In this document: piece after piece, positions 7,906-16,923 of the stretch | Layout of the letters: the number at the start of each line of letters is the position of its first letter | How positions within the stretch are numbered: the stretch's first letter is position 1 | From: a virus | IMG/VR virus record: IMGVR_UViG_3300045016_000111 | Location: 1 to 34,180 of that record | Strand: one strand, 5' to 3' | Length of the DNA stretch: 34,180 nucleotides | Notes under the pieces: generated by a model | The model's input: only the letters and a program-made list of their open reading frames with translations | Databases searched by the model: none | Told to the model about the DNA's origin: nothing | Position numbers and translations under genes: made by a program

Positions 7906-8462
7906 TATGTACAATCTCCACTTAAATCTTCGTAAGCAGTTATGACTACGGTTTCAGCAGCAGGCACATTTATAACATAAGATTTAAAAAGTGAAAGATA
8001 TGTAATTTTAAGAACTCCATTAACAACCTCGCATGAATCACCGCACTCAGGGCTTCCAGAACATACATTGCATTTGAAAAATTTATATCCACTTGTATCA
8101 AATTGAAGCTGAGAAATAGGGCAAGGGGCTCTACCAATCCATTCATAACTCTCAAGAGTGTGGATTGGTTTAGAAGAACTTCCTTCTCCATCCGATATGG
8201 TGACATATTCAGTATATCTCACAAACCCATCATCAGCCTGATTACTCTCAATTGTTCCATAACTTATATCAACAGAAAAATCAAGAGAATATGGTGACGG
8301 AAAAAGCATTATATAAACAGGAGTATTTGGTGTAAAACAAGTATTTCCCCCATTCAAATCATCATCCAATTCCAATTGAATTGAATGTGCTCTTGCAGTA
8401 TCAGTAACACAACTTGCCACAATTTCTACTGTTAAAGTTGCACTTGCTCTTGAATCTGCCAT
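7905..8462 (-). CDS. Tail-tip protein with SKPI/WIG domain, 185 aa
   Basis: It consists almost entirely of the two modules seen in the 315-aa protein two genes downstream: an N-terminal LTVEIVASCVTDT ... QLELDDDLNGGNTCFTPN segment and the SSSKPIHTLESYEWIGRAPCPI ... VLKITYLSLFKSYVI module. An additional cysteine cluster (CNVCSGSPECGDSC) is inserted between the two halves of the second module. ATG 8462 has a weak AGAG site. The gene is probably a paralog by tandem duplication and a structural partner of the hub. Its exact place in the tail is unknown. Confidence 0.7.
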   Translation of the reverse strand: MADSRASATLTVEIVASCVTDTARAHSIQLELDDDLNGGNTCFTPNTPVYIMLFPSPYSLDFSVDISYGTIESNQADDGFVRYTEYVTISDGEGSSSKPIHTLESYEWIGRAPCPISQLQFDTSGYKFFKCNVCSGSPECGDSCEVVNGVLKITYLSLFKSYVINVPAAETVVITAYEDLSGDCT

Positions 8463-8473
8463 AGTTTTATCTC

Positions 8474-10201
8474 TTATTCAAACGTTATCTTGTATATCCT
8501 CGGTTTACCTTGGAGAACCCAACGCAATTTTTTATCAGCATCAATTTGATTAAATTCACGAATATTAAATCTAATCACTTGGTCAGATGCAACGTTTGCC
8601 AACATATGATGCGATAAAATTATATCGTTATCGATTTGTTGTCGTAATGGGATTAAAATAACATGATCAGTTTCAACCTTAATGTGGTATTTCAAGGCCA
8701 CATCTTGCCATACTCTACTATCAATTATCCATCTGAATACGTGATCGTTAGTGACCATCGTATTCATCCCCCATTTCAGAATATTATCTGAAGCCATAAA
8801 AATCCCATACTTCAGAATCCAATCTTGTGAAATGAGGGGGCGCAACACCCACGGAATAATCCAATCTTGTTCTACAAGAATGCCCCAACGGAAAATAATA
8901 TCTTTTTGGGCTTCATGCAAAATATTCCACCTCAGTATAGTGTCACTACCGACATCCAAACTGAGATTCCATTTTAATTCCCATAACCATTCTTCTTGGA
9001 TGTTCCAAGGCAAGATAAAATCTTTCCCTAGATCCATTATCAAAAGCCATTTAATAATCGTATCACTATTTACTTGTGTTATAGGAGGATTCAAATTCCA
9101 TGGGAGGATTATATCTCGCCCAATCCTTACTTGTTGGGCTCCAAGAACAAACATATTTGTCCATACTTCATTTGCACCAGTAGATGTAAGGACACCAGCG
9201 CTAGATACTCTGTAGTTAGTATAACCATCACCTTTCGGATCAGTATTATCCTGGCCAATTCGCCAACCACCACCATCACCGGCATTAAGCGGTAAAAATA
9301 CTATCCAGTATTCTGTATTTGGTTGTAATAAAGGTCTATTGTTGATATCCCATGTCCAAAATTGAGTCTCGGTAGTTTGGTATGAGGTGTTCATCAGATC
9401 GCGGCCAACACCATTTGATCTTTGGCCAATTCTAGTGGTACTTGATTCTGCAAGATCAAGCGTCGCAGCAGAACCAATATGAAACTCACAATAAATATTA
9501 CAATCACCACTGTTACAACCATATGGTGAAGTATAACCACCAGAACCGAGCGCAGCCAAACTTATTGCATATGAGTTTCCACTAGCGTTTGTAGGGGTCT
9601 TAAATTTAGCCGTAATACCCCATTCGGTAGTGTCTTCTGCAAAATTATAAAGAGCGTCATATTCATAACTATAATTTACCAATTCTTCAAGACTATTACT
9701 TTCAGCCTTTATATTGACGTAATAAATTCTTCCCGAACCAGAAGTTTCCCATCCACTTACTTCATTATACTTCAACGCTTGATCTGTCAATACCTGACTT
9801 GCAGCAGATGCATATGCAATGCGCCAACTATTGCTGTTATTAAGGGTACCAGTACGTTCAAAAACAACCCAATAAATAGTATCTTTTTGAAGAACGTAAG
9901 AACCATCAAACGTCCAAGTAGAGAGCGCATATGAATCTGGATCTATTGTGTCTGAAGTTGCTAATAAAGTTCCTGGTTCTAAATTAGTTGAATCATGCGA
10001 ATAAAGTTTACAAACCACGCCATCCGTAGGCGTGCCAATTCTATCTAATCTTGATTCGACGCCAACTAAAACGGTTCCAGCAACCACGACTTCAAATGCA
10101 GCAGCAGCTTTTGAATATGTAGTTTGGCCAACAGCGTCATATGTTGTGTAAGAATCTGATACTGCATTATTCACTTGGTACAAAGTAACTTCATTGGCCA
10201 T
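8474..10201 (-). CDS. Tail fibre-like protein: two jelly-roll-like domains plus Asp/Trp beta-repeat tail
   Basis: 575 residues, ATG 10201 with GGAG 7 bases upstream, directly after a strong terminator hairpin. Two related domains make up residues about 20-165 and 185-350; both contain an L-x-P-x-T-x-YW-VF strand (LQKDTIYWVVFERTG; LQPNTEYWIVFLPLN) then SWRI/GWRIG and Tyr-rich strands, so this is an internal duplication of a lectin-like or choice-of-anchor-like sandwich. From about residue 362 to the end there are around 14 short repeats of the form D-x-I-[IL]-x-[WY]-x-[ILM] every 12-16 residues (DIILPWNL, DFILPWNI, DTILRWNI, DIIFRWGI, DWIIPWVL, DNILKWGM, DHVFRWII). A repeated two-strand unit of a fibre or spine is likely. 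Ligand unknown. Confidence 0.7.
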   Translation of the reverse strand: MANEVTLYQVNNAVSDSYTTYDAVGQTTYSKAAAAFEVVVAGTVLVGVESRLDRIGTPTDGVVCKLYSHDSTNLEPGTLLATSDTIDPDSYALSTWTFDGSYVLQKDTIYWVVFERTGTLNNSNSWRIAYASAASQVLTDQALKYNEVSGWETSGSGRIYYVNIKAESNSLEELVNYSYEYDALYNFAEDTTEWGITAKFKTPTNASGNSYAISLAALGSGGYTSPYGCNSGDCNIYCEFHIGSAATLDLAESSTTRIGQRSNGVGRDLMNTSYQTTETQFWTWDINNRPLLQPNTEYWIVFLPLNAGDGGGWRIGQDNTDPKGDGYTNYRVSSAGVLTSTGANEVWTNMFVLGAQQVRIGRDIILPWNLNPPITQVNSDTIIKWLLIMDLGKDFILPWNIQEEWLWELKWNLSLDVGSDTILRWNILHEAQKDIIFRWGILVEQDWIIPWVLRPLISQDWILKYGIFMASDNILKWGMNTMVTNDHVFRWIIDSRVWQDVALKYHIKVETDHVILIPLRQQIDNDIILSHHMLANVASDQVIRFNIREFNQIDADKKLRWVLQGKPRIYKITFE

Positions 10202-10211
10202 TTTTATACTC

Positions 10212-10250
10212 CAAAAAAAGTATTTTAGGGGGCGGTAAGCCCCCTAAAAT
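10212..10250 (-). terminator. Intrinsic terminator overlapping the stop of the 328-aa gene
   Basis: Perfect 12-bp stem ATTTTAGGGGGC / GCCCCCTAAAAT (10222-10233 with 10239-10250), 5-base loop, then TACTTTTTTT on the transcribed strand. The first base of the TAA stop (10250-10252) is also the first base of the stem. The next gene begins at 10201 with no promoter between, so read-through must supply it. Confidence 0.85.
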
Positions 10251-11236
10251 TAGGCGCTTTCGCCACTTTGACGCAGAGTAGGATTATTATTACTATAACT
10301 TGCAGTTGACGCAGGTACAGTTTCTTTTACCCAAATCGCATGAGCAGCATGATGGGTATCAAACGTAACAGTCTCGCTACTTGACCAACTTCCCCCCCAT
10401 GCGCTTGCATCAATAGCAAAGTATGTACCACCAGATGCATTTGATGGAGAAAATGGATCATCAGTTACCTGGCCACTTCCAACAGACCCTGTATTGGCAC
10501 CGGCGCATGTGAACTGGGTAGCATTCGTAAACGTAATAGTCCAACTGTCTTCAACCGTACCGATATTGGCAACTGTAAGGTAAGTATTATCAAACGTTCC
10601 AGACGATGATGTTACAACGATATTATCAACAGAAGAAGTGGTATCGCCAAAATCAACAACGCCAGCGACAACCGTTCCTGCATTACCATAGGTATCATAT
10701 GAATACTGTAACCCACTTTGCAAGGTAAGAGTAGCAGTATTGCTTGCCCAACTTACTGCGGTAACGTTAATGAATTCTTCATTAGTACCATCAGAAATCC
10801 AGCATAGTTGAGTGTTTGTTGCATCTGGCGTTCCAACACCGCTATTCGTCTCAAATAAAACTTCTATACTTGTCGAATCAGCAGATTCAGCAGTATTTAA
10901 ACGGCCACACCCTAACCAATTTGTATAATCATCAGCTTGAGCTTGAGTATCCGTATTTGTTCCTGCTTTAACTTGGACATAATCACCGGCAGGGCTCTGA
11001 GTTTTCATCCAAGAACGATGATTATATAAGGTCTCATCACCAGAATCATGCAACTTACAATAAGCCTTTCGATACCGCGTAACACCAGCAGTCCGCTCAG
11101 CTTGTGTAACATTAGGGAAAAGGTTGTTAAGTACATTGGTTACAACCTCTGTAGTGCTCATTCGCCCACCATTTGTGGTGATGTTATTTACAACTGCACT
11201 ACGATAAAGTTTTATTTCACTTGCAGAAATACTCAT
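10250..11236 (-). CDS. Phage structural protein, 328 aa
   Basis: The start is ATG 11236 (MSISASEIKLYRSAVV), 7 bases after GGAGG; an in-frame ATG at 11272 lies upstream of that site inside the previous gene. The first 110 residues (STTEVVTNVLNNLFPNVTQAERTAGVTRYRKAYCKLHD in pattern) match a family commonly seen in tail regions of phages and metaviromes, without known function. The C-terminal part contains ITFTNATQFTCAGANTGSVGSG ... TYFAIDASAWGGSWSSSETVTF, a module that recurs in the head-tail adaptor at 20980-21759. Gly/Ser/Thr-rich composition and the strong terminator just after it suggest an abundant virion protein. Confidence 0.7.
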   Translation of the reverse strand: MSISASEIKLYRSAVVNNITTNGGRMSTTEVVTNVLNNLFPNVTQAERTAGVTRYRKAYCKLHDSGDETLYNHRSWMKTQSPAGDYVQVKAGTNTDTQAQADDYTNWLGCGRLNTAESADSTSIEVLFETNSGVGTPDATNTQLCWISDGTNEEFINVTAVSWASNTATLTLQSGLQYSYDTYGNAGTVVAGVVDFGDTTSSVDNIVVTSSSGTFDNTYLTVANIGTVEDSWTITFTNATQFTCAGANTGSVGSGQVTDDPFSPSNASGGTYFAIDASAWGGSWSSSETVTFDTHHAAHAIWVKETVPASTASYSNNNPTLRQSGESA

Positions 11237-11238
11237 TT

Positions 11239-11592
11239 TTATTCCTCCACGGACCCCATTATAATTGACCATCTATACAACTTATATTCATTGACAATAT
11301 CGAAGATCAGATGGTAGAAATTCGACAGTCTATGAATAAAAAGCATAACAATAAAATAATATGGTAAAGACTGCCACACAAAAAATTTTACACCAAAATA
11401 CGTCATCGTTATAAAAAGCGATATCCATACGCTGAGGCAATATTTACAAGAAAAAAGATCATTAAAAAATTTGCTTTTTGCCTTTACCCACTCTCTGATT
11501 CCTCCAAAAATATCAGAATCGCCAATTAACTGAGTGGTAGCTTCAACTACTACTGGTAGAATCAATAAAATAAAAATAAATTCATTTCCCAT
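11239..11592 (-). CDS. Membrane protein with CKYCLSVW motif (DUF1360-like)
   Basis: 117 residues with three hydrophobic stretches: an N-terminal one (FIFILLILPVVVEATTQLI), one after the motif (VWISLFITMTYFGVKFF) and one near PYYFIVMLFI. The motif C-K-Y-C-L-S-V-W resembles the conserved CxxC...W of DUF1360 membrane proteins, found in Bacillus and some phages; the family has no known function. ATG 11592 follows a GGAG that overlaps the TAG of the zinc-ribbon microprotein, and its own stop lies in the ribosome site of the next gene, so it is coupled on both sides. A membrane protein among tail genes is unusual: host-membrane interaction, superinfection exclusion or lysis are possibilities, none shown. 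Confidence 0.65.
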   Translation of the reverse strand: MGNEFIFILLILPVVVEATTQLIGDSDIFGGIREWVKAKSKFFNDLFSCKYCLSVWISLFITMTYFGVKFFVWQSLPYYFIVMLFIHRLSNFYHLIFDIVNEYKLYRWSIIMGSVEE

Positions 11593-11601
11593 TTCTATCT
11601 C

Positions 11602-11748
11602 CTACTGTTTAATAAATATACGACCACATGTTGAACATTTCCATCTATTAATATTATTTTTTTGTTTTTTCTTGCAACATCCAGCTTTAACTAATCTAGT
11701 TTTTTTGCAAAAGGCACAATATTCAGACTTGGTATCGTATGTTTTCAT
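11602..11748 (-). CDS. Zinc-ribbon microprotein, 48 aa
   Basis: A short frame from ATG 11748 to TAG 11602-11604. The peptide begins MKTYDTKSEYCAFCKKTRLV and ends WKCSTCGRIFIKQ: CxxC, then a Cys-Cys pair, then CxxC, the spacing of a zinc ribbon (residues 11-14, 24-25 and 38-41), with a Lys-rich loop. Its ATG follows directly on the TAG stop of the upstream gene (TAGATG) and its own stop is part of the next gene's ribosome site (TAGGAG), so it sits exactly in the operon. Likely a nucleic-acid- or protein-binding accessory; function unknown. Confidence 0.75.
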   Translation of the reverse strand: MKTYDTKSEYCAFCKKTRLVKAGCCKKKQKNNINRWKCSTCGRIFIKQ

Positions 11749-12159
11749 CTATATTTCTTCAAGTTCGATACTATAAGATATAGAATTTGCTTCATAAGTT
11801 TCACCATAATCCACAATAGCCATGGTATATTCTGGAACGTATAAGTAAACAGTTTCTCCATTAATTGTTTCAGTTGAAATATCCTCATGGACAGTTCTTG
11901 TCTGCTCGCCTCTTTCGGTGATCGGTATATAGTCAATTACTGTAAGATTGTATCTAGCAGCAACATATTTTTTAATTGTTTCAATATCACTCTGAGCTAA
12001 TCCGCTGATACTCACTACTGCCTTATTACCAGTTTCTTGGGCAATCATCCCTTTGCCTATTGTCCTGGTGAACGTCGGTCCAATCCATTTCTTGCGTATT
12101 TGCTCTGGATTAACAGCAAAATTGTAGCCGCCAATGCTTATATTTGCTTCATACGACAT
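11749..12159 (-). CDS. Small distal-tail protein, 136 aa
   Basis: ATG 12159 follows GGAGA. The sequence MSYEANISIGGYNFAVNPEQIRKKWIGPTFTRTIGKG and later VSISGLAQSDIETIKKYVAARYNLTVIDYIPI fits the strand-rich pattern of phage tail-tip proteins that report a local frame (sheet, then a helix, then an ISYSIELEEI closing strand). It follows the tail-tube-like 382-aa protein and precedes the microprotein. It probably sits near the distal end of the tube; no named family is certain. Confidence 0.6.
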   Translation of the reverse strand: MSYEANISIGGYNFAVNPEQIRKKWIGPTFTRTIGKGMIAQETGNKAVVSISGLAQSDIETIKKYVAARYNLTVIDYIPITERGEQTRTVHEDISTETINGETVYLYVPEYTMAIVDYGETYEANSISYSIELEEI

Positions 12160-12180
12160 GGTTATTCTCCATATATAAAT

Positions 12181-13329
12181 TTAAAATTGATACATAACGA
12201 CTGCATCTTCAAAACTATAAAAAGGAGCAGAGTCTTGTATCAATAATTCACCATCCATATAATATGAATTTGTGTTTATTCTCACGTCGTTGAATGGAAA
12301 TATCATGCGATAATTTCCTTCGTTAATAGATACGCTATAATGTCTTTTAGTATTGCTCTCATACTGAATAATATGATCATACATTTCTTCAGCCCAAGTC
12401 AAAGTACCCCAAGTAGAAGCCCTACGTAAAAAATATTTTTGAGGTTTACCATTATATCCACTTACAGCTTTTAATGAATTGTTGTACTCTATATAAAATT
12501 GTCTAATTTCTTCTTCAACGTGCTCACTATAGACTTTTACATCAGTCAAATCCACAATAGAATTAGTATCAAAAAACGACAAATCGGATAAGCCAAGATT
12601 ATTCGTTGAATCGGCACCAACAAATTCCATTGTCGCATTTATCGGGTCATACACCCTAAAATTAAATGACATTGAATCAAGAACTAATCCGGTATAACCA
12701 AATTGGTATGGCCCTCTATCAATTACTCCAGTAAGACTTATTCCTTGCTCAAAGAATCCACCTACTCGTTCGCGCATGGTCAAAACAATTGATCTTGATG
12801 CGTCAATTACAGTACCATAAACAAGATCCTTAATCCCGTGTTCTCTTGATACTGTACTTTCTGCTCCTCGCTCAAGTATAGTAAACGTACCGTTTAATGA
12901 AGTTCCCTTAATAAACTCCCCGTTTATTATAACACCATCTACACTATTAAAGTCACCAACATTGGTTTCATTAATGGAAAATGAAGATGTTGAATCTGAA
13001 GTAATTGACGCATCAAGATACCCTATAGCCATCCCCCAAGCATAATTTGACTTTCCAAGAAATTTATATCCAGAAATAACATTTCTTTGGCCAAGAAGAC
13101 ACCCTGTTAAATACGACCAAGCTTGATTATTCATCGTCAATTCAGCAATAACCTGACCGCTAACAGTTTCAAATCGACTATTTCTCTTTACTGCCCTTCC
13201 TTTTAGGGCCGCATCTTGAACTTCCCAATTCATATTTTTCTGAAGTCGCTCATTAGAAATATCAATAGTATATGACCGCCCAAAATTCGGAATTCCATAA
13301 GCACTTTCAATATCGAACGTGAGTATCAT
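12181..13329 (-). CDS. Distal tail protein, possible second tail-tube-fold protein
   Basis: 382 residues starting at ATG 13329, 4 bases after the tape measure stop, with only a weak GGGA site, so it is probably translated by ribosomes finishing the tape measure. Residues about 50-90 (NSRFETVSGQVIAELTMNNQAWSYLTGCLLG in pattern) and GYTGLVLDSMSFNFRVYDPINATMEFVG around residue 220 resemble the strands and loops of tail tube proteins and of tube-like tip rings. By position it matches the distal tail (Dit) slot, directly after the tape measure. A tube-to-tip adaptor ring is the most economical reading. Confidence 0.6.
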   Translation of the reverse strand: MILTFDIESAYGIPNFGRSYTIDISNERLQKNMNWEVQDAALKGRAVKRNSRFETVSGQVIAELTMNNQAWSYLTGCLLGQRNVISGYKFLGKSNYAWGMAIGYLDASITSDSTSSFSINETNVGDFNSVDGVIINGEFIKGTSLNGTFTILERGAESTVSREHGIKDLVYGTVIDASRSIVLTMRERVGGFFEQGISLTGVIDRGPYQFGYTGLVLDSMSFNFRVYDPINATMEFVGADSTNNLGLSDLSFFDTNSIVDLTDVKVYSEHVEEEIRQFYIEYNNSLKAVSGYNGKPQKYFLRRASTWGTLTWAEEMYDHIIQYESNTKRHYSVSINEGNYRMIFPFNDVRINTNSYYMDGELLIQDSAPFYSFEDAVVMYQF

Positions 13330-13332
13330 ATA

Positions 13333-16300
13333 TTATCCCAAACGAGTCATATTTTCTCTCTCAAGAGTGCGCCTAAGTTCATCAACAACAGAAGTTGCAC
13401 CAGAAAGAGGATATTTATTTCGCTGACCATCAACAACTAATGTAAGTTCAAATTTAGATGTCGGCTCATTTGGCACCATAGATTCGGGGGCCATAGATGT
13501 TGCTCCACTAACGAGTCCACCAGTTTGATAATGGTGCTTTTCTCGCCTATATTCACCGGCCCGATCTATAGCATCCATGCCTCTTTTACTAATAACAAAA
13601 CTGCCAGCAGGAAGAGAAGTCAATATATTATCTATCCCAGGAGGCCCAGAAAATCGCTGGATCGGGAAATTAGCTGGAACAGAATTCCCTTGGTTTATTG
13701 CTTTCAATGAAGGCAAATACTTATTCGTAATCGATGGAGGCACAAATCCTTCACCAGCCGTAACCTTTGCCAGAGTAGAATGTCTAAAAAATCCACCAAA
13801 CTGAGCTTCGGGAAGATTACCAGTGTTAATCTGGGCTTCAGCCGATTGAACTCTAGCAAGAGCATCTGCTAACTCATCTGCTTTTTGAATTGATTCATCA
13901 AGTGTGTCGATAAAAGTGGTCATTTGGCTATTTACTTCCTTCAGATGTTCGACACTTTCAGAAAATGGCTTCCTTAGCCCCTCAGCAAGTTTAGGAAGAT
14001 CAATATCATAAATGACCCTACCAATATCTTGAAGTATTGTATTATACTCTTTTAAAACTCTCTGAGATTCTTCTAACTTATCTTTTGTTTGCTGTTCTTT
14101 CTCTATTTGAATTTCAAGTCGTCTCTCATAAGAAGAACCCAGTTGTTCCTGCAATGCACGAATCCGGTCTGATGTTTCTTGATGTATCTGAAGAATATTT
14201 TGTTGATGTTCATACTCTCCTATTTCTTCTTGCTTAAGGGCAACCTCTGACATTTTGGCCCTGTCCTGAGCCTGCCGTTGCAATAACTTAATAGAATCCT
14301 CAATATACTTTTCTTCTCTTTGGGCGGCCTGCTCACGCACTTCAGCCGTTCTTCCAATATCAATGGCAATTTTACTTTGTTCATCAGCAAATCGCTGATT
14401 AAGTTCAAGAGTCTGACTAGTTGCAGTTAACCTCTGTTGAATTAATGGTAGCGATATAGCAAGAGCATTATTGGCTTTTTCTAGAGCCTTTGATTGTTGA
14501 TCCTGTGCAGCATTAAGTTTTTCCCATACTGGAAGTAATTTTTCCTGCCCTGCACCTTCTGCATTAAGCTTCCAATATTCATCTCTAAGCTGCTTAATTT
14601 GAGGTTCAAGTTGATTTACTTGGTCAAGGAACTGACCAGCAGAAGTCGCTCCCAACCCCAATGAATCGCTTAATTGCATAAGTTGTGATGCATTTTCACT
14701 GCCAAGAGTTGAAATCGAAATCCTCAATTGATCGGTTTTGTAATTTGCATCAATAAGTTCTCTTGAGAATTGTGCAACAGAATCTTGCGCTTTTTTGAAC
14801 CCTTCAGCAGCAGAATTTATTACTTCTTGAGTAAACTTACCAAACTGCTCCATAGTAACGGTAGTATTTTGCATATAAATTCTAAATGTTTGCACATTAG
14901 CATTTAATACATCAAGCTTACCTTGCTCACTCGCTTTTTCCAAATTTATACTCAGGAGTCTGGCCCCTTCACTAGCATCAATCAGCCCTTGTGAAACTTC
15001 TTCTCCTATAGTAAGAGCAGAAAAAACATTCGAAATAGCCTCTATTGAATTTGCAAGCAATTTATTTTGATCGTAAGCTTTTGAAATATTAGCTACATAA
15101 TCTTTAAGTTCTTCCTGGTCAGACTCTATTTCACTACGCAAAGCAGCCTGAGCATCTTCAACTTCAAGGGTTTTATCAATCCACTTATCGATTACTTCAA
15201 AACCCATACGCCAATTTTCACCAAATAAAAACTCCCATAACGGGTCCTTGTTTTCTTGTTTGACCTTGCGAGATAATCCCAATACCTTTCCACTAGCCAA
15301 AACAAGTCTTTCTAACCAATTTACACTATCAGCAACATCTTGAATCATCGTTGCGAACATGCCAGAAAGAGTAGCTATAGATTTAATCAAACCACCACCA
15401 CCAAGAGCGTCAACAACATTTACTATTGAATTCCACAATCTTCTGAATTGTACCTCTGGCGATGACCTAGCTACTTCTGCCATTATTTCTGCCACGCCTT
15501 TAGATTTTGTTCGTAATTCTTCAAGATTGCCAGTCAATTCATCACTATTCAACGCCAATATAGTAAAAGCATCGGCACCACGAGAAGTAAATCTAGTAAA
15601 TGCTTGAGAAAGCCTGTCGGCTTTATCAGGCATATTTTCAAATTCTTTTCCTGCTCGTTGCAAAAACGAAACCAATGGGTCCATTTCAGCAGGATCAAAA
15701 AATGTTTTAAAAGCTTGTTTGACTAGTTCTGGTTGTTTGACTAAACTAGATAACATAATACGAAGTGAACGACCGGCCCGCCCAGATTTGATCATATGGT
15801 CTTCTAATGTGACCAATGTAGCCGTTAATTCATCAAGTCCAACACCAGCAGCTTTTGCAGCAGGAATTGAAAACTTCAACCCATCCCGCAATTCCATTAG
15901 CTCAGCCTGATGTTTATCAAATGCAGTGGCAAGCAGATCAGAAATTTTTGTCATCTTCTCGAACTCTGTAACATTGTCTCGCAGACCTTCTTTTACTGCC
16001 CTAGAAGAATCAGCAAAAACAATATTTCCTTCTGAAGTTCGATACATTGTGTCGCCAAAATTACTCATGAGTCCTGCAAGCAATTTTGTAGTATTTGTAA
16101 CATCATCTTGAGCAGCATCAATCAAATTGAAAGCAGGGCCAAGACCTTCTATAGTTTGCTTCAAACTTAGACCGGCAGAAAGCAATTGATATTCTGCCTC
16201 AGCCACGTCAGCCGCCGATCTTCCGGTTCGAGCCATTTGGTTTGTCATTTCGTCATATGCAATTGTATTTGCAATGGCTCTTTGATTTTCATTTTCAAAT

Positions 16301-16845
16301 GCAGTAGCAACTAGACGTGAAACCTTCACATATTCATTCTGTCTATTTATTAAATCCTGAAATAATTTAACAACTGTTCCAATTGTAGCACCAATTAATG
16401 CAAAACCTGCCAACCACGTTACGTTATTGGCCACCATTTTACCAAAGCCCTCAGCGGATACACGAGCAGAATTACCAAGTCCTTTAATGAAACCATTCAA
16501 AAGGCCAGCTTTGGCACTAGCATTTTCCATCGAAGCAGCCGATTCGTCAATTACCGTATTATAGTATACAACATCCTTTGAGGCATTTTTGATAGCCTTA
16601 CCTGTAGAATCATATGCGGCCCGTATTTTTCTGAGCCCACCATCGGCTTGCTTGATTTTAGTATTATGAATTTCAACTGCCTTTGAAAGATCGCTCCATC
16701 CTCTTGGTGAGGCAGGAGCAGCACCAGTATTCAAAGCATGAATAGATGCATTCAGCGAATCAATTTGCGTCTTGACAGAATTGATTGCCTGACTCGCTTT
16801 ATTGATGGCCCTAATTTGAAGAATAAGATCTCTTGTTAATGCCAT
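13333..16845 (-). CDS. Tail tape measure protein
   Basis: 1170 residues, the longest complete gene here. Long helical stretches with coiled-coil character fill residues about 15-125 and 540-990; a hydrophobic stretch at about 140-165 (VANNVTWLAGFALIGATIGTVVKLF) is the membrane or pore segment usual in this family. Residues 170-470 match the conserved N-terminal phage tape-measure region (DEMTNQMARTGRSAADVAEAEYQLLSAG in pattern, then a helix-rich domain). The C-terminal GG ... GPPGIDNILTSLPAGSFVISKRGMDAI is the usual end motif. At roughly 1.5 angstroms per residue, known for siphophages, the tail would be about 175 nm. The ribosome site is weak and a terminator-like hairpin precedes the gene, fitting the low copy number needed. 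Confidence 0.92.
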   Translation of the reverse strand: MALTRDLILQIRAINKASQAINSVKTQIDSLNASIHALNTGAAPASPRGWSDLSKAVEIHNTKIKQADGGLRKIRAAYDSTGKAIKNASKDVVYYNTVIDESAASMENASAKAGLLNGFIKGLGNSARVSAEGFGKMVANNVTWLAGFALIGATIGTVVKLFQDLINRQNEYVKVSRLVATAFENENQRAIANTIAYDEMTNQMARTGRSAADVAEAEYQLLSAGLSLKQTIEGLGPAFNLIDAAQDDVTNTTKLLAGLMSNFGDTMYRTSEGNIVFADSSRAVKEGLRDNVTEFEKMTKISDLLATAFDKHQAELMELRDGLKFSIPAAKAAGVGLDELTATLVTLEDHMIKSGRAGRSLRIMLSSLVKQPELVKQAFKTFFDPAEMDPLVSFLQRAGKEFENMPDKADRLSQAFTRFTSRGADAFTILALNSDELTGNLEELRTKSKGVAEIMAEVARSSPEVQFRRLWNSIVNVVDALGGGGLIKSIATLSGMFATMIQDVADSVNWLERLVLASGKVLGLSRKVKQENKDPLWEFLFGENWRMGFEVIDKWIDKTLEVEDAQAALRSEIESDQEELKDYVANISKAYDQNKLLANSIEAISNVFSALTIGEEVSQGLIDASEGARLLSINLEKASEQGKLDVLNANVQTFRIYMQNTTVTMEQFGKFTQEVINSAAEGFKKAQDSVAQFSRELIDANYKTDQLRISISTLGSENASQLMQLSDSLGLGATSAGQFLDQVNQLEPQIKQLRDEYWKLNAEGAGQEKLLPVWEKLNAAQDQQSKALEKANNALAISLPLIQQRLTATSQTLELNQRFADEQSKIAIDIGRTAEVREQAAQREEKYIEDSIKLLQRQAQDRAKMSEVALKQEEIGEYEHQQNILQIHQETSDRIRALQEQLGSSYERRLEIQIEKEQQTKDKLEESQRVLKEYNTILQDIGRVIYDIDLPKLAEGLRKPFSESVEHLKEVNSQMTTFIDTLDESIQKADELADALARVQSAEAQINTGNLPEAQFGGFFRHSTLAKVTAGEGFVPPSITNKYLPSLKAINQGNSVPANFPIQRFSGPPGIDNILTSLPAGSFVISKRGMDAIDRAGEYRREKHHYQTGGLVSGATSMAPESMVPNEPTSKFELTLVVDGQRNKYPLSGATSVVDELRRTLERENMTRLG

Positions 16846-16865
16846 TTATATGTTTCCCAAAATGC

Positions 16866-16923
16866 AAAAAAGCAGGGCTAACGCCTTCTTACTGCTTTTG
16901 ACGTTAAAGAACCCTGCTTTGAT
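16866..16923 (-). terminator. Terminator-like hairpin between tail chaperone and tape measure
   Basis: The 9-bp stem AAAGCAGGG / CCCTGCTTT (16869-16877 with 16912-16920) is extended by an inner TAACG / CGTTA pairing, and is followed on the transcript by a run of six T. The TAG stop and the last codons of the chaperone lie inside the hairpin. The tape measure starts 20 bases further with no promoter between, so this probably works as a partial attenuator. Confidence 0.7.
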
